The notes under the pieces were generated by a model. It made no database searches. It was not told the origin of the DNA and worked only from the letters and a program-made list of their open reading frames with translations. The position numbers were made by a program, and so were the translations under genes. A stretch of DNA of 33,317 nt from Haplomitrium mnioides (Eukaryota; Marchantiophyta; Haplomitriopsida; Calobryales). The DNA lies in the NCBI GenBank assembly GCA_049999725.1, contig JBNGIS010033626.1:1-33317 (forward strand). Direction: 5' to 3'. This document shows positions 10,378-20,077 of the stretch, piece after piece (the stretch's first letter is position 1; each line of letters opens with the position of its first letter).

Positions 10378-12723
10378 GATAATAAAACTCCTACCAAGCT
10401 GTACTCCAATCCAAATAATAAAGCTTGATAATAAAACTCCTAGCAAGCTGTCCTCCAATCAAAAAAATAAAGCTTGATAATAAAACTCTTAGCAAGCTAT
10501 CCTCTGATCAAAATAATAAAGCTTGATAATAAAACTCCTAGCAAGCTGTCCTCCCATCAAAATAAAAAAGCTTGATAATCAAGCTCATAGCAAGCTCTCC
10601 TCCAATCAAAATAATAAAGCTTGATAGTAAAACTCCAGCAAGCTGTCCTCCAATCAAAATAATAAACTCCTAGCAAGTTGTCCTCTAATCAAAATAAAAA
10701 AGCTTCATAATAAAGCTCCTACCAATCAAAATAATAAAGCTTGATAATAAAGCTCATAGCAAGCTTTCCTCCAATCAAAATAATAAAGCTTGATAATAAA
10801 ACTCCTAGCAAGTTGTCATCCAATCAAAATGATAAAATTTGATAATAAAACTCCTACCAAGCTGTCCTTCAATCAAAATAATAAAGCTCGATAATAAAGC
10901 TCCTACCAAGCTGTCCTCCAATCAAACAAATAAAGCTTGATAATAAAACTCCTAGCAAGCTGTCTAAGGCTGGCTCTCCTCCAATATAGTTCGTCCCCCT
11001 CCAATCAAAATAATAAAGCTCCTAGCAAGTTGTCTGAAGCTTGTTAATAAAGCTCTTTGCAAGCTCTCTAGGCCTAGCTATCCTCCAATAGAACTAGTCC
11101 CCCTCTAATCAAAATAATAAAGTTCCTAGCAAGTTGTCTAGGGCTCGCTGTAATAAAGCTTGATAAAAAACCTCCTAGCAAGCTGTCCTCCAATCAGAAT
11201 AATAAAGCTTGATAATAAAGCTCCTAGTAAGCTGTTTGGGGCTGGCTATAATAAAGCTTGATAATAAAGCTCCTTGCAAGCTGTCTAAGGCTGGCTGTCT
11301 TCCAATCAAAATATAAAAGCTTGATATTAAAACTCCTAGCAAGCTATCCTCCAATCAAAATAAAAAAGCTTGATAATAAAGCTCCTAGCAAGGTGTCCTC
11401 CAATCAAAATAATAAAGCTTGATAATAAAACTCCAAGAAAGTTGTCCTCCAATCAAAAAAATAATGCTTGATAATACAACTCCTAGCAAGCTGTCCTCCA
11501 GTCAAAATAATAAAGCTTGACAATAAAGCTCCTAGCAATCAAAATAATAAAGCTTGATAATAAAACTCCTAGCAATCTCCTAGCAAGCTGTCCTCCAATC
11601 AAAATAATAAAGCTTGATAATAGAGCTCCTAGCAAGCTGTCTTGGGCTCGCTGTCCTCCAATCAAAACAATAAAGCTTGATAATAAAGCTCCTAGCAAGC
11701 TGTCTTCCAATAAAAATAAAAAAGCCTGATAATAAAACTCCTAGGAAGCTGTCCTGCAATCAAAATAATAAAGCTTGATAATGAAGCTCCTAGCAATCAA
11801 AAAAAATAAAGCTTGATAACGAAGCTCCTAGCAAGCTGTCCTCCAATCAAAAAAATAAACTCTTAGCAAGTTGTCCTCGAATCAAAACAGTAAAGCTTGA
11901 TAATAAAACTCCTAGCAAACTGTCCTCCAATCAAAATAACAAAGCTTGATAATAAAGCTCGATAATAAAGCTCCTACCAAGCTGTCCTCCAACCAAAATA
12001 ATAAAACTTGATAATAAAGCTCCTAGCAAGTTGTCTAGGGCTGGCTGTCATTTAATAGAGTTTTTCTACCTTCAATCAAAATAATAAAGCTTCTACCAAG
12101 CTGTCTAGAAGCTTGATAATAAAGCTCCTAGCAAGCTGTCTATGGCTGGCTGTCCTCCAAAAGAATTCGTCCCCCTCCAATCAAAATAATAAAGCTCTTA
12201 GCAAGCTGGCTAGGGCTGGTTGCAATAAAGCTTGATAAAAAGCTCCTAGCAAGCTATCCTCCAATCAAAATAATAAAGCTTGATAATAAAGCTCGCAGCA
12301 AGCTGTCCTCCAATCAAATTAATAAAGCTTAATAATAAAGCTCCTAGCAAAGTCTCCTCCAATCGAAGTAATAAAGCTTGATAATAAAACTCTTAGCAAG
12401 CTGTCCTCCAATGAAAATAATAAAGTTTGATAATAAAGTTCCTAGCAATCAAAATAATAAAGCTTGATAATAAAGCTCCAAGGAAGCTGTCCTCCAATCA
12501 AAATAATAAAGCTTGATATTAAAAATCCTAGCAAGGTGTCCTCGAATCAGAATAATAACGCCTCATTATAAAGCTCGTAGCAAGCTCTCGTCTAATCAAA
12601 ATAATAAAGCTTCATAATAAATATCATAGCAAGCTATCCTCCAATCAAAATAATAAAGCTTGATAAAAAAACTCCTAGCAAGCTGTCCTCCAATCAAAAT
12701 AATAAAGCTTGATAATAAAGTTC

Positions 12724-12823
12724 NNNNNNNNNNNNNNNNNNNNNNNNNNNNNNNNNNNNNNNNNNNNNNNNNNNNNNNNNNNNNNNNNNNNNNNNNNNNN
12801 NNNNNNNNNNNNNNNNNNNNNNN
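12724..12823. other. Assembly gap (100 N)
   Basis: There are one hundred Ns inside the tandem array, flanked by AATAAAGTTC and TCCTCCAATC. Both sides are in the same repeat orientation. The round length suggests a gap of unknown size. Open frames that cross this interval are artefacts of the Ns. Confidence 0.99.
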
Positions 12824-13722
12824 TCCTCCAATCAAAATAATAAAGCTTGATAATAAAGTTCTTAGCAAGCTGTCCTCCAATCAAAATAATAAAGCTTGAA
12901 AATAAAGCTCCTAACAAGCTGTCCTCCAATCGAAAAAATAAAACTTGATAAAAAAAACTCCTAGCAAGCTGTCCTCCAATCAAAATAATAAAAGTTGATA
13001 ATAAAACTCCTAGCAAGCTGTCCTCCAATCAAAATAATAAAGCTTGATAATAAAGCTCCTAGGAATCAAAATAATAAAACATGATAATAAAACTTCTAGC
13101 AAGCTCCAAGCAATCTGTCCTCCAATCAAAATAATAAAGCTTGATAATAAAGCTCGATAATAAAGCTCCTAGCAAGCTGTCCTCCAACCAAAATAATGAA
13201 ACTTGAAAATAAAGTTCCTAGCAAGCTGTCTAGGGCTGGCTGTCCTCCAATAGAATTCGTCCCCCTTCAATCAAAATAATAAAGCTCCTAGCAAGCTGTC
13301 CAGTAGCTTGATAGTAAAGCTCCTAGCAAGCTCTGTATGGCTAGCTGTCCTCCAAAAGAATTGGTCTCCCTCCAATCAAAATAATAAAGCTCCTCGCAAG
13401 CCGTTTAGGGCTGGCTGTAATAAAGCTTGATAATAAAGCTCCTAGCAAGCTGTCCTCCAATCAAAATAATAAAGCTTGATAATAAGGCTCCTAGCAAGCT
13501 GTCCTCCAATCAAAATAATAAAGCTTGATAATAAAGCTCCTAGCAAGCTGTTATAGGCTCGCTATCCTCCAATCAAAATAATAAGGCTTGCTAATAAAGC
13601 TTCTAGCAAGGTGTCCTCCAATCAAAGTAATAAAGCTTGATAATAAAACTCCTAGCAAGGTGTCCTCCAATAAAAATAATAAAGCTCCTAGCAATCAAAA
13701 TAATAAAGCTTGATAATAAAGC

Positions 13723-13732
13723 NNNNNNNNNN
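13723..13732. other. Assembly gap (10 N)
   Basis: Ten Ns within a unit A monomer, between GATAATAAAGC and AAGCTCCTAGC. The flanks are compatible with a loss of a few bases or of any number of whole monomers. Confidence 0.99.
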
Positions 13733-14718
13733 AAGCTCCTAGCAATCAAAATAATAAAGCTTGATAATAAAGCTCCTAGGAAGTTGTCCTCCAATCAAAA
13801 TAATGAAGCTTGATAATAATAATCCTAGCAAGTTGTCCTCCAATCAAAATAATAACGCTTGATAATAAAGCTCGTAGCAAGCTGTTCTCCAATCAAAATA
13901 ATAAAGTTTGATAATAAAGCTCCTAGCAAGCTGTCCTCCAATCGAAATATTAAAGCTTGATAATAAAGCTCTTTGCAAGCTATCATGGGCTGGCTCTCCT
14001 CAATCAAAATAATAAAGCTTGATAATAAAGCTCCTAGCAAGCTGTCCTCCAATCAAAATAATAAAGCTTGATAATAAAACTCCTAGCAAGCTATCCTCCA
14101 ATCAAAATAATAAAGCTTGATAATAAAGCTTATAGCAAGCTGTCCTCTAATGAAAATAATAAAGCTTGATGATAAAAATCCTAGCAAGCTTTCCTCGAAT
14201 CAAAATAACAAAGCTTGATAATAAAACTCCTAGCAAGCTGTCCTCCAATCAAAATAATAAAGCTTGATAATAAAGCTCGATAATAAAGCTCCTAGCAAGC
14301 TGTCCTCCAATCAAAATAATAAAGCTTGATAATGAAGCTTCTAGCAAGCTATCTAGGGCTGGTTATCCTCCAATAGAATTCATCCCCCTCCAATCAAAAT
14401 AATAAAGTTCCTAGCAAGCTGTCTAGGAGATTGATAATAAAGCTCATAGCAAGTTATCTAGGGCTGGCTGTCCTCCAATAGAATTCGTCCCCCTCCAATC
14501 AAAATAATAAATCTCCTAGCAAGCTGTCTAGGGCTGGTTGTAATAAAGGTTGATAATAAAGCTCCTAGCAAGCTGTCCTCCAATCAAAATAATAAAGCTC
14601 ATAGCAAGCTATCTAGGGCGGGCTGTCCTCCAATAGAATTCGTCCCACTCTAGTCAAAACAATAAAGCTCTTAGCAAGCTGTCTAGGGCTGGCTGTCCTC
14701 CAATAGAATTCATCCCCC

Positions 14719-15206
14719 TCGACGAACCTTGATCATGCTCGAATAAGGCTGGCTGTCCTCCTCGCTGAACCTTGATCATGCTCGAATCAGGCTGGTTGAC
14801 CTTCATTCAAAATAATAAAGCTCCTAGCAAGCTGTCTAAGGCTAGCTGTACTCCAATAGAAATCGTCCCCTTCCAATCAAAATAATAAAACTCCTTGCAA
14901 GCTGTCTAGGGCTGGCTGTCCTCTTGTAGAATTCGTCCCCCTCGACAAACCTTGATCATGCTCGAATAAAGCTGGCTGTCCTCCAATCAAAATAATAAAG
15001 CTCCTAGCAAGCTTTCTAGGGCTGGCAGTCCTCCAATAAAATTCGTCCCCCTCCAATCAAAATAATAATGCTCCTAGCATACTGTCTAGGGATGGCTGTC
15101 CTCCAATAGAATTCGTCCCCCTCGACGAATCTTGATCATGCTCGAATAAGGCTGGCTGTCCTCCTTGATAAACCTTGATCATGCTCGAATAAGGCTGGCT
15201 GTCCTC
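14719..15206 (+). repeat. Left unit C cluster (C-C-B-B-C order)
   Basis: The order is two tandem C units, two core-bearing units, one C unit, further B units, and then two more C units. The same C-C-B-B-C order recurs near 31525-31790, and its C-C-B start recurs at 29953-30076. Between 15207 and 29950 I see no unit C, so C marks both flanks of the B higher-order domain. Confidence 0.8.
15121..15163 (+). repeat. Exemplar of unit C (43 bp)
   Basis: The monomer begins CTCGACGAAT and contains CTTGATCATGCTCGAATAAG and GCTGGCTGTCCTC. The next copy starts at 15164, fixing the period at 43 bp. It includes a BclI-type palindrome (TGATCA). GC content of the consensus is about 53%, clearly above units A and B. 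Its 3' part (GGCTGGCTGTCCTC) is the same as in unit B, so C appears to attach to the array through that shared segment. Confidence 0.88.
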
Positions 15207-15608
15207 CAATTAAAATAATAAAGCTCCTAGCAAGCTGCATAGGGCTGGCTGTCTTGTAATAGAATTTGTCCCCCTCCAATCAAAATAATAAAGCTCCTAG
15301 CCAGTTGGCTAGGAGTTCGTCCCCCTCCAATCAAAATAATAAAGCTCCTAGTAAGCTGTCTAGGGTTGGCTGTAATAAAGCTTGATAATAAAGCTCCTAG
15401 CAAGCTGTCTAGGGCTGGCTGTCCTCCAATAGAATTCGTCGCCCTCCAATCAAAATAATAAAACTACTAGCAAGCTGTCTAGGACATTTATAATAAAGCT
15501 CCTAGCAAGCTGTCTAGGGCTGGCTGTAATAAAGCTTGATAATAAAGGTTCTAGCAAGCTGCCTAGGGCTGGTTGTCCTCCAATAGAGTTCGTCCCCCTC
15601 CATTCAAA

Positions 15609-15648
15609 ATAATAAAGCTCCTAGGAAGATGTCGAGGAGCTTTAATAT
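15609..15648. repeat. Hairpin module copy (imperfect, left of insertion)
   Basis: The left arm ATAATAAAGCTCCTAG (15609-15624) and right arm (15633-15648) differ from perfect pairing at two positions. It is the only copy left of the insertion and places that flank in the same higher-order repeat as the right domain. Confidence 0.8.
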
Positions 15649-15832
15649 CAATAGAATTTGTTCCCCTCCAATCAAAATAATAAAGCTCCTAGCAAGCTAT
15701 CTAGGGCTGGCTGTCCTCCAATAGAATTTGTCCCCCTCGAATCAAAATAGTAAATCTCCTAGCAAGCTGTCTAGAGGAATAGTTTTGATATCATTGGCCA
15801 AGGAGAGAGGGCTAAATGATGTTCTTTTTAGT

Positions 15833-15847
15833 GGGGGAAAAGAAAAA
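15833..15847 (+). other. Purine run, possible polypurine tract
   Basis: Fifteen consecutive purines (GGGGGAAAAGAAAAA) are followed three bases later by TGTAAAAC. In LTR retrotransposons a run like this lies just before the TG start of the 3' LTR. The inserted segment ends in GACAACA, a CA end compatible with an LTR. No target-site duplication, primer-binding site or pol remnant was found, so the reading is weak. Confidence 0.25.
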
Positions 15848-16791
15848 TTTGTAAAACTAATCTAGTTGTTGAGGGCCAGCCAGCCCCTATCAGTCTACAT
15901 GTGTGTTGATGGACAGCTTGCCCAGGAGCCAGTGGAAGTGCATTGGAGGACAAGTTGCCCTGTTGTGTGCCCTGAACTAGATCTGTCCAGGGGCAGAGTA
16001 TTAAGCGGTGGCCTTATATCCTGTGGGGCTGCCTCTCGAAGGGTAATTAGAGTCAAATGTTTATATAGTGCTTCTAACTTATGATAGAAGACTTATGGGA
16101 TATTTGGAGGTGACTGAGGGAAGCCACCTGTTATGAAGCATTCGAGAGAGCCACGAGTGTTTGGATCACGATGAGGAATCCAAAGATGAGGAAGAGATTG
16201 TTGGAATCGATCAGTTATGAGTAAGAGAAATTAATCGAAATTGAAGGATGATCGTTTGTTGTGCGAAGGAGGAGATGATTTGTAACAATCCGATACAAAT
16301 GGAAGCTCTACGAATGAAAGGTAAGATTGATCAGCATTGAAGGCTTTTGAAGGAATCGAATGTCGTAAAATTTAAAGAATAAAATCTGCAAAGCGAATTC
16401 TTGAGAAGGAATGATCAATGGATTGGTTAAGAGGACGGTTCGTTGGCACAGAGTTTTCTGATGACGAATGAAGGTGCTTGGGGAAATCAAATTGAGGCAA
16501 TGCTGCGGGTAGATTTGCGTGAGTACCTGGTGTGGAAATGCTCCTGCTGCGAAGTGATGAGCTGCAAAAGGAAGAATTGTATTACGAAAGGAATCGAAGT
16601 GAAGAATGGTCGTGCGCGATAGGCCGATGCGGAAATGTGTGGAAGCGAATAAAGTGGGAATTAATCGGATCAGTGAGGAAGTGATCGGCGATGGAATTTC
16701 TACTGTGTGAATAATTGGAATCGGAAGGAATTGGAAATTTTAAGGGGATGAGAAAGAAATTGGAAGTGAGCGGAAGTGTGGTCCGTAGTCC

Positions 16792-16833
16792 GTGGTCCGT
16801 GAAGGAGAGTCTGTGGTCTGTGAAGGAGAGTCT
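16792..16833 (+). repeat. 21-bp tandem pair inside the insertion
   Basis: Two adjacent 21-bp copies start GTGGTCCGTGAAGGAG and GTGGTCTGTGAAGGAG, differing at one base. They are preceded by the related GTCCGTAGTCC and followed by GTGAGTCCG, suggesting a small decayed run of GTCCGTG-type repeats. It is unrelated to the surrounding satellite. Confidence 0.85.
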
Positions 16834-16876
16834 GTGAGTCCGAAGAAGGCTTCGGAACTTAGCGTTACGTTGTGGA

Positions 16877-16897
16877 GAACCCCAGTTAAGGGGGTTC
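16877..16897. other. Small inverted repeat (7-bp stem)
   Basis: GAACCCC (16877-16883) and GGGGTTC (16891-16897) are perfect reverse complements separated by seven bases. A chance origin is possible at this length. Confidence 0.5.
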
Positions 16898-17304
16898 CGA
16901 TTTGCTTTCCGAAGTCGGGAACCTCGGGTACGGGGGATTTAGTTTAGTGTTTGTGTGGGGATCCGAAGTGGGACACCCCGACTTAAATGGTTCCGATGGG
17001 GATTACGAAGTGGGGAGCACCGGTTAGGAAGGTTGCTTTCCGAGGAGATCGACCGAAGGATAATTGGTGAAATGGCAATGAAGCGAAATGGTGATATAAG
17101 AAATGGCGACTTATCGATGTTTTGTGCGAGAAAAAGGAAGGTGAGTGAGGAGAGAAGCTAAATGGTGAATTAGTGATTTGTTGTGGTTTCGGTGTGGAAG
17201 TCGAACTGAAAGTTCGAAAGTTCGGAAAAGGCGAAACGACTACTCTGCGGAAGTTGAAAAGTTCGAAGTTGAAGAGGAAGAGTTAGTGAAAGTTCGAAAG
17301 TTAG

Positions 17305-17337
17305 CATAAGAACAATTGTTAGTAGTTAGTTCTTATG
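17305..17337. other. Stem-loop with 9-bp perfect arms
   Basis: CATAAGAAC (17305-17313) pairs perfectly with GTTCTTATG (17329-17337) across a 15-base loop. A degenerate second copy follows 75 bp downstream (17382-17411), so the structure was duplicated. Confidence 0.7.
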
Positions 17338-17381
17338 ACGAGCGAAGTCTGTGTAGACTAGTGTAAATGAGCTATTTAGTT

Positions 17382-17411
17382 TAAGAACGGGCTGTGAGTT
17401 GTTAGTTCTTA
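17382..17411. other. Second, degenerate copy of the stem-loop
   Basis: TAAGAAC (17382-17388) pairs with GTTCTTA (17405-17411). The surrounding TTAG(CA/TT)TAAGAAC and GTTAGTTCTTAT strings match the first stem-loop, with the left arms 75 bp apart (17301 and 17376) and the right arms 76 bp apart (17325 and 17401). Confidence 0.6.
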
Positions 17412-19292
17412 TTGTAAATTTAGTGTAAAGAAGTTAGCGTGTAGGGAAGCAAGTTAGTTTGAATTGGAATTAGAATGACTGTTATTGTCAGTTGAGTAGG
17501 ACAGGGGGTACAAGCATGTTGGCGAGTTCCTGTTTTGCTGGTTAGTCTCATTGTACATGTGTGCTTCAAGAAATATACAGAGAGTTCATGTCTGTGAGGT
17601 CCCCTACTCATGGTTGTTGATTGCAGATTCATGAGGAGCAGTTTGAGGAAGGAACAAAGATTTGCAGTTAGAGTTGGTTGGTGAATGTTTTGCACGTTTG
17701 CAATTGAGGAAGCAATCAGGCAGCATTAGAGGAGTGCATGTCAGGAGGTGCCTGAGTGTGTCCTGCTGGTGGGCTTGTGTTTTGAGTTCCAAGTTGTAAA
17801 TATGTGGGAGGTTTAGTGGCAAATCAATTCTGCTTTAAGTTTTGTTCTGTTCTGTGATTGTTATACTTTTAAGGAGAGAACCTGCTGTGGTCAATTAGTC
17901 AGTGGATACTGGTTGGTGGGTTGCAGTAGAGCAAGGAGTGCTCAGGATTGTGTGTGCCTATGGAATAGGTGGTCATTTCAACAAGCAAACAGAGTGATTG
18001 GTGGTTGGAGGAACATCGAGTGGATGTGAGATCAGGAGGGTCGTTCCATAGCTGAGTTCTCAGCATCAAGCTTTGGGGTACATTGGGTTGGAGTGGCCTG
18101 AGTATCCAGTTTGAGGGAATTCAGGTGGTGTAATGTAGGTAGGCACTGGAGTGTTGGTCTAAGATATCCTTGCAAGTTGGGTAACTGGTTGCGTGTGAAC
18201 ATCTCTGCGTCAGCTCAAGTTTAAATTCAGCCTGTACATTAGCTTTCTTGTCCTAGAAGTGTCAGTCATACAGTTTGAGTAACTCTTGGCTGTTGTTCTG
18301 TGTTAGTGAGTAGTTGGGAGTATATTTGTGGGATTTTGTGGAGTAAAGGTTGTCGGGCCTAGAGTGGAGAGCGGTCCATCTCTGAACTGATAGAGTGCAG
18401 TTTCAGAACTCTCTAAAGAATCTAAAAGGTCGGTAAAAGTGTGTCAAGAGCGAATTTCTATATAGATCTTGCGCGGTTCGATCTTAGGTTGTTGTTTTTT
18501 TGGGGTTGCAGTGCTGCTGCTGTGCTACGACAACAAGTTGTCCTCGAATCAAAATAATAAAGCTTCTAGTAAGCTGTCAAGGACGGGCTGTCCTCCAATA
18601 GAATTCGTCCCCCTCCAATCAAAATAATAAAGCTCCTAACAAGCTATCTAGGAGCTTGATAATAAAGCTCTTAGCAAGCTATCTAGGGCTGGCTGTTCTC
18701 CAATAGAATTCGTCCTCCTCCAATCAAAATAATAAAGCTCCTAGCAAGCTGTCTAGGAGTTCGTCCCCCTCCAATCACAATAATAAAGCTCCTAGCAAGT
18801 TGTCCTCCAATCAAAATAATAAAGCTTGATAATAAAGCTCTCAGCAAGCTATCTAGGGCTGGCTGTCCTCCAATAGAATTTGGCCCCCTCCAATACAAAT
18901 AATAAAGCTCCTAGCAAGCTCTCTAGGAGTTCGTTCCCCTCTAATCAAAATAATAAAGCTCCTAGTAAGTTGTCTAGGGTTGGCTGTAATATAGCTTGAT
19001 AATAAAGCTCCTAGCAAGCTGTCTAGGGCTGGCTCTCCTTCAATAGAATTAGTCCCCCTCCAATCAAAATAATAAAACTCCTAGAAAGCTGTCTATGCGA
19101 TTTATAATAAAGCTCCTAGCAAGCTGTCTAGGGCTGGCTATCCTCCAATAGAATTTGTCCCCCTCCAATCAAAATAATAAAGCTCCTAGCAAGCTATGTA
19201 CGGCTGGTTGTAATAAAGCTTGAAAATAAAGCTCCTAGCAAGCTGTCTAGGGCTGGTTGTCCACCAATAGAATTCGTGCCCCTCCAATCAAA

Positions 19293-19332
19293 ATAATAAA
19301 GCTCCTAGGAAGCTGTCTAGGAGCATTATTAT
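19293..19332. repeat. Hairpin module copy, one mismatch
   Basis: The left arm ATAATAAAGCTCCTAG (19293-19308), an 8-base loop GAAGCTGT and the right arm (19317-19332) pair with one mismatch (GAGCATT for GAGCTTT). The copy at 20038-20077 carries the same change, so those two are sister copies. Confidence 0.8.
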
Positions 19333-20037
19333 CAATAGAATTCGTTCCCCTCCAATCGAAATAATAAAGCTCCTAGCAAGCTATCTAGGAGGTTGATAAT
19401 AAAGCTCCTAGCAAGCTATCTAGGGCTGGCTGTCCTCCAACAGAATTCGTCCCCCTCGAATCAAAATAATAAACCTCCTAGCAAGTTGTCTAGGGATGGC
19501 TGTAATAAAGCTTGATAATAAAGCTCCTAGCAAGCTGTCCTCGAATCAAAATAATAAAGCTTCTAGCAAGCTGTCTAGGGCGGGCTGTCCTCCAATAGAG
19601 TTTGTCCCCCTCCAATCAAAATAATAAAGCTCCTAACAAGCTATCTAGGACCCCGATAATAAAGCTCTTAGCAAGCTGTCTAGGGTTGGCTGTCCTCCAA
19701 TAGAATTTGTCCCCCTCCAATCAAAATAACAAAGCTCTTAGGAGTTCGTCCCCCTCCAATTAAAATAATAAATCTCCTAGTAAGCTATTTAGGGTTGGCT
19801 GTAATAAAGCTTGATAATAAAGTTCCTAGCAAGCTGTCTAGGGCTGGCTCTCCTCCAATAGAATTCGTCCCCCTCCAATCACAATAATAAAACTACAAGC
19901 AAGCTGTCAAGGAGATTTATAATAAAGCTCTTAGCAAGCTGTCTAGGGCTGGCTGTTATAAAACTTGATAATAAAGCTCCTAGCAAGCTGCCTAGGGATG
20001 GTTGTCCTCCAATAGAATTCGTCCCCCTCCAATCAAA

Positions 20038-20077
20038 ATAATAAAGCTCCTAGGAAGCTGTCTAGGAGCATTATTAT
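20038..20077. repeat. Hairpin module copy, one mismatch
   Basis: The arms at 20038-20053 and 20062-20077 pair with one mismatch, identical to that in the 19293 copy. Confidence 0.8.

Larger units (their letters stand above)
1..10960 (+). repeat. Left satellite domain, 49-bp unit A tandem array
   Basis: This stretch consists of about 220 head-to-tail copies of an AT-rich unit whose modal length is 49 bp; successive TCCTCC starts at 6918 and 6967 show the period directly. Each unit holds a CAATCAAAATAATAAAGC core, a second copy of ATAATAAAGC 13 bp downstream, and then TCCTAGCAAGCTG. A HindIII site (AAGCTT) falls at the join of the two copies. Units differ from one another at many positions, with frequent variants such as AACTCC for AGCTCC and TTGTCC for CTGTCC. 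Short contracted (37 bp) units occur where TAGCAATC replaces the longer junction. I see no gene: the short open frames are repetitive translations of the unit. The array runs off the left edge of the window. The biological role (pericentromeric, subtelomeric or interstitial satellite) cannot be told from the sequence. Confidence 0.95.
10961..14340 (+). repeat. Transition domain: unit A with scattered unit B
   Basis: Unit A monomers continue but are interrupted by the first B-type segments. These carry AATAGAATTCGTCCCCCTCC or decayed versions, at about 10981, 11090, 12050, 12165, 13250 and 13360. TCTAGGGCTGGCTG junctions become frequent. No gene is seen. The mosaic shows that A and B units have been exchanging material rather than abutting as two clean arrays. 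Gaps lie at 12724-12823 and 13723-13732. Confidence 0.9.
14341..15774 (+). repeat. Left part of the B-type domain with unit C clusters
   Basis: From here unit B dominates. Most units carry AATAGAATTCGTCCCCCTCC, the CAATCAAAATAATAAAGC core, CTCCTAGCAAGCTG and TCTAGGGCTGGCTG. Unit C copies occur at about 14719-14803, 14940-14980 and 15121-15206. Near the end (15609-15648) there is one copy of the recurrent hairpin module. The last recognisable repeat base is the end of AGCAAGCTGTCTAG at 15774. No gene is visible. Confidence 0.93.
15775..18533. other. Non-repetitive 2.76-kb insertion in the array
   Basis: The satellite stops after TCTAG (15774) and resumes at CAAGTTGTCCTCG (18534). The intervening sequence has none of the unit motifs. 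It is strongly G-over-C on the plus strand; hand counts in three 60-base lines (16201, 17701, 18001) gave G:C of 15:4, 22:9 and 23:8. It holds no open frame over about 91 codons and none resembling a family I recognise. Local features are a 21-bp tandem pair (16792-16833), a stem-loop (16877-16897) and a duplicated stem-loop (17301-17412). The flanks fit one higher-order repeat with only 37 bp missing, so it was inserted into the existing array. It may be a retrotransposon fragment or long terminal repeat, a captured genomic fragment, or a non-coding RNA locus; I cannot decide. Confidence 0.92.
15850..18535 (+). mobile_element. Candidate LTR (solo or 3' fragment), speculative
   Basis: If the purine run at 15833-15847 is a polypurine tract, the LTR would run from TGTAAAAC (15850) to CGACAACA (ending 18535), about 2.69 kb, with TGT...ACA termini. 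The sequence left of the run (GATATCATTGGCCAAGGAGA, from 15787) resembles the type of sequence that precedes the 3' LTR in plant copia elements, from memory only. Against it, no second LTR, no coding remnant and no clear 5-bp target duplication are present. The best terminal match I see is AGTT at 15781-15784 and 18536-18539, which is too short to count. Confidence 0.2.

Noticed and set aside
12596-13028. Open frames spanning the 100-N gap
   Set aside because: They remain open only because Ns are read as unknown residues. Both flanks are ordinary unit A repeats.
1-14052. Many 60-100 codon open frames on both strands giving lysine-rich (IKLDNK, PPIKIIK) or hydrophobic (SSFIILIGGQLA) repeat peptides
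   Set aside because: They are translations of the 49-bp monomer in successive frames. They start and stop with random monomer changes, overlap antisense partners, and have no independent gene signals.
15866-16084. 72-codon plus-strand frame in the unique segment
   Set aside because: It is rich in Cys, Ser and Arg, has no recognisable domain, lies in a G-rich stretch where stop codons are thinned, and has no supporting signals. A short exon cannot be excluded.
16955-17161. 68-codon plus-strand frame in the unique segment
   Set aside because: It overlaps local repeats of CCGAAGTGGG type, has a basic low-complexity composition, and shows no family resemblance.
16308-17822. Three minus-strand frames of 60-91 codons (16308-16490, 17420-17695, 17604-17822)
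   Set aside because: They mirror the purine-rich or G/T-rich plus strand, two of them overlap each other, and no motif is recognisable.
18459-18466. TATATAGA as a TATA box that could drive transcription into the right array (also TTATATAG at 16061-16068)
   Set aside because: A single short AT-rich match in 2.7 kb is expected by chance, and there is no other promoter evidence.
18474-18486. GGTTCGATC resembling a tRNA T-loop or Pol III B box
   Set aside because: The flanking bases do not form a T-arm stem, the last two consensus bases are missing, and no A box or tRNA body is found upstream.
18491-18511. T-rich run followed by TTGCAG as an intron acceptor
   Set aside because: No matching donor, exon or reading frame is visible on either side, and the downstream sequence is satellite.
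15781-18540. AGTT/AGTT(G) as a target-site duplication of the insertion
   Set aside because: Four bases are too few, the right copy is ordinary satellite (AAGTTGTCC), and 37 bp of the host repeat are missing, which a simple target duplication does not explain.
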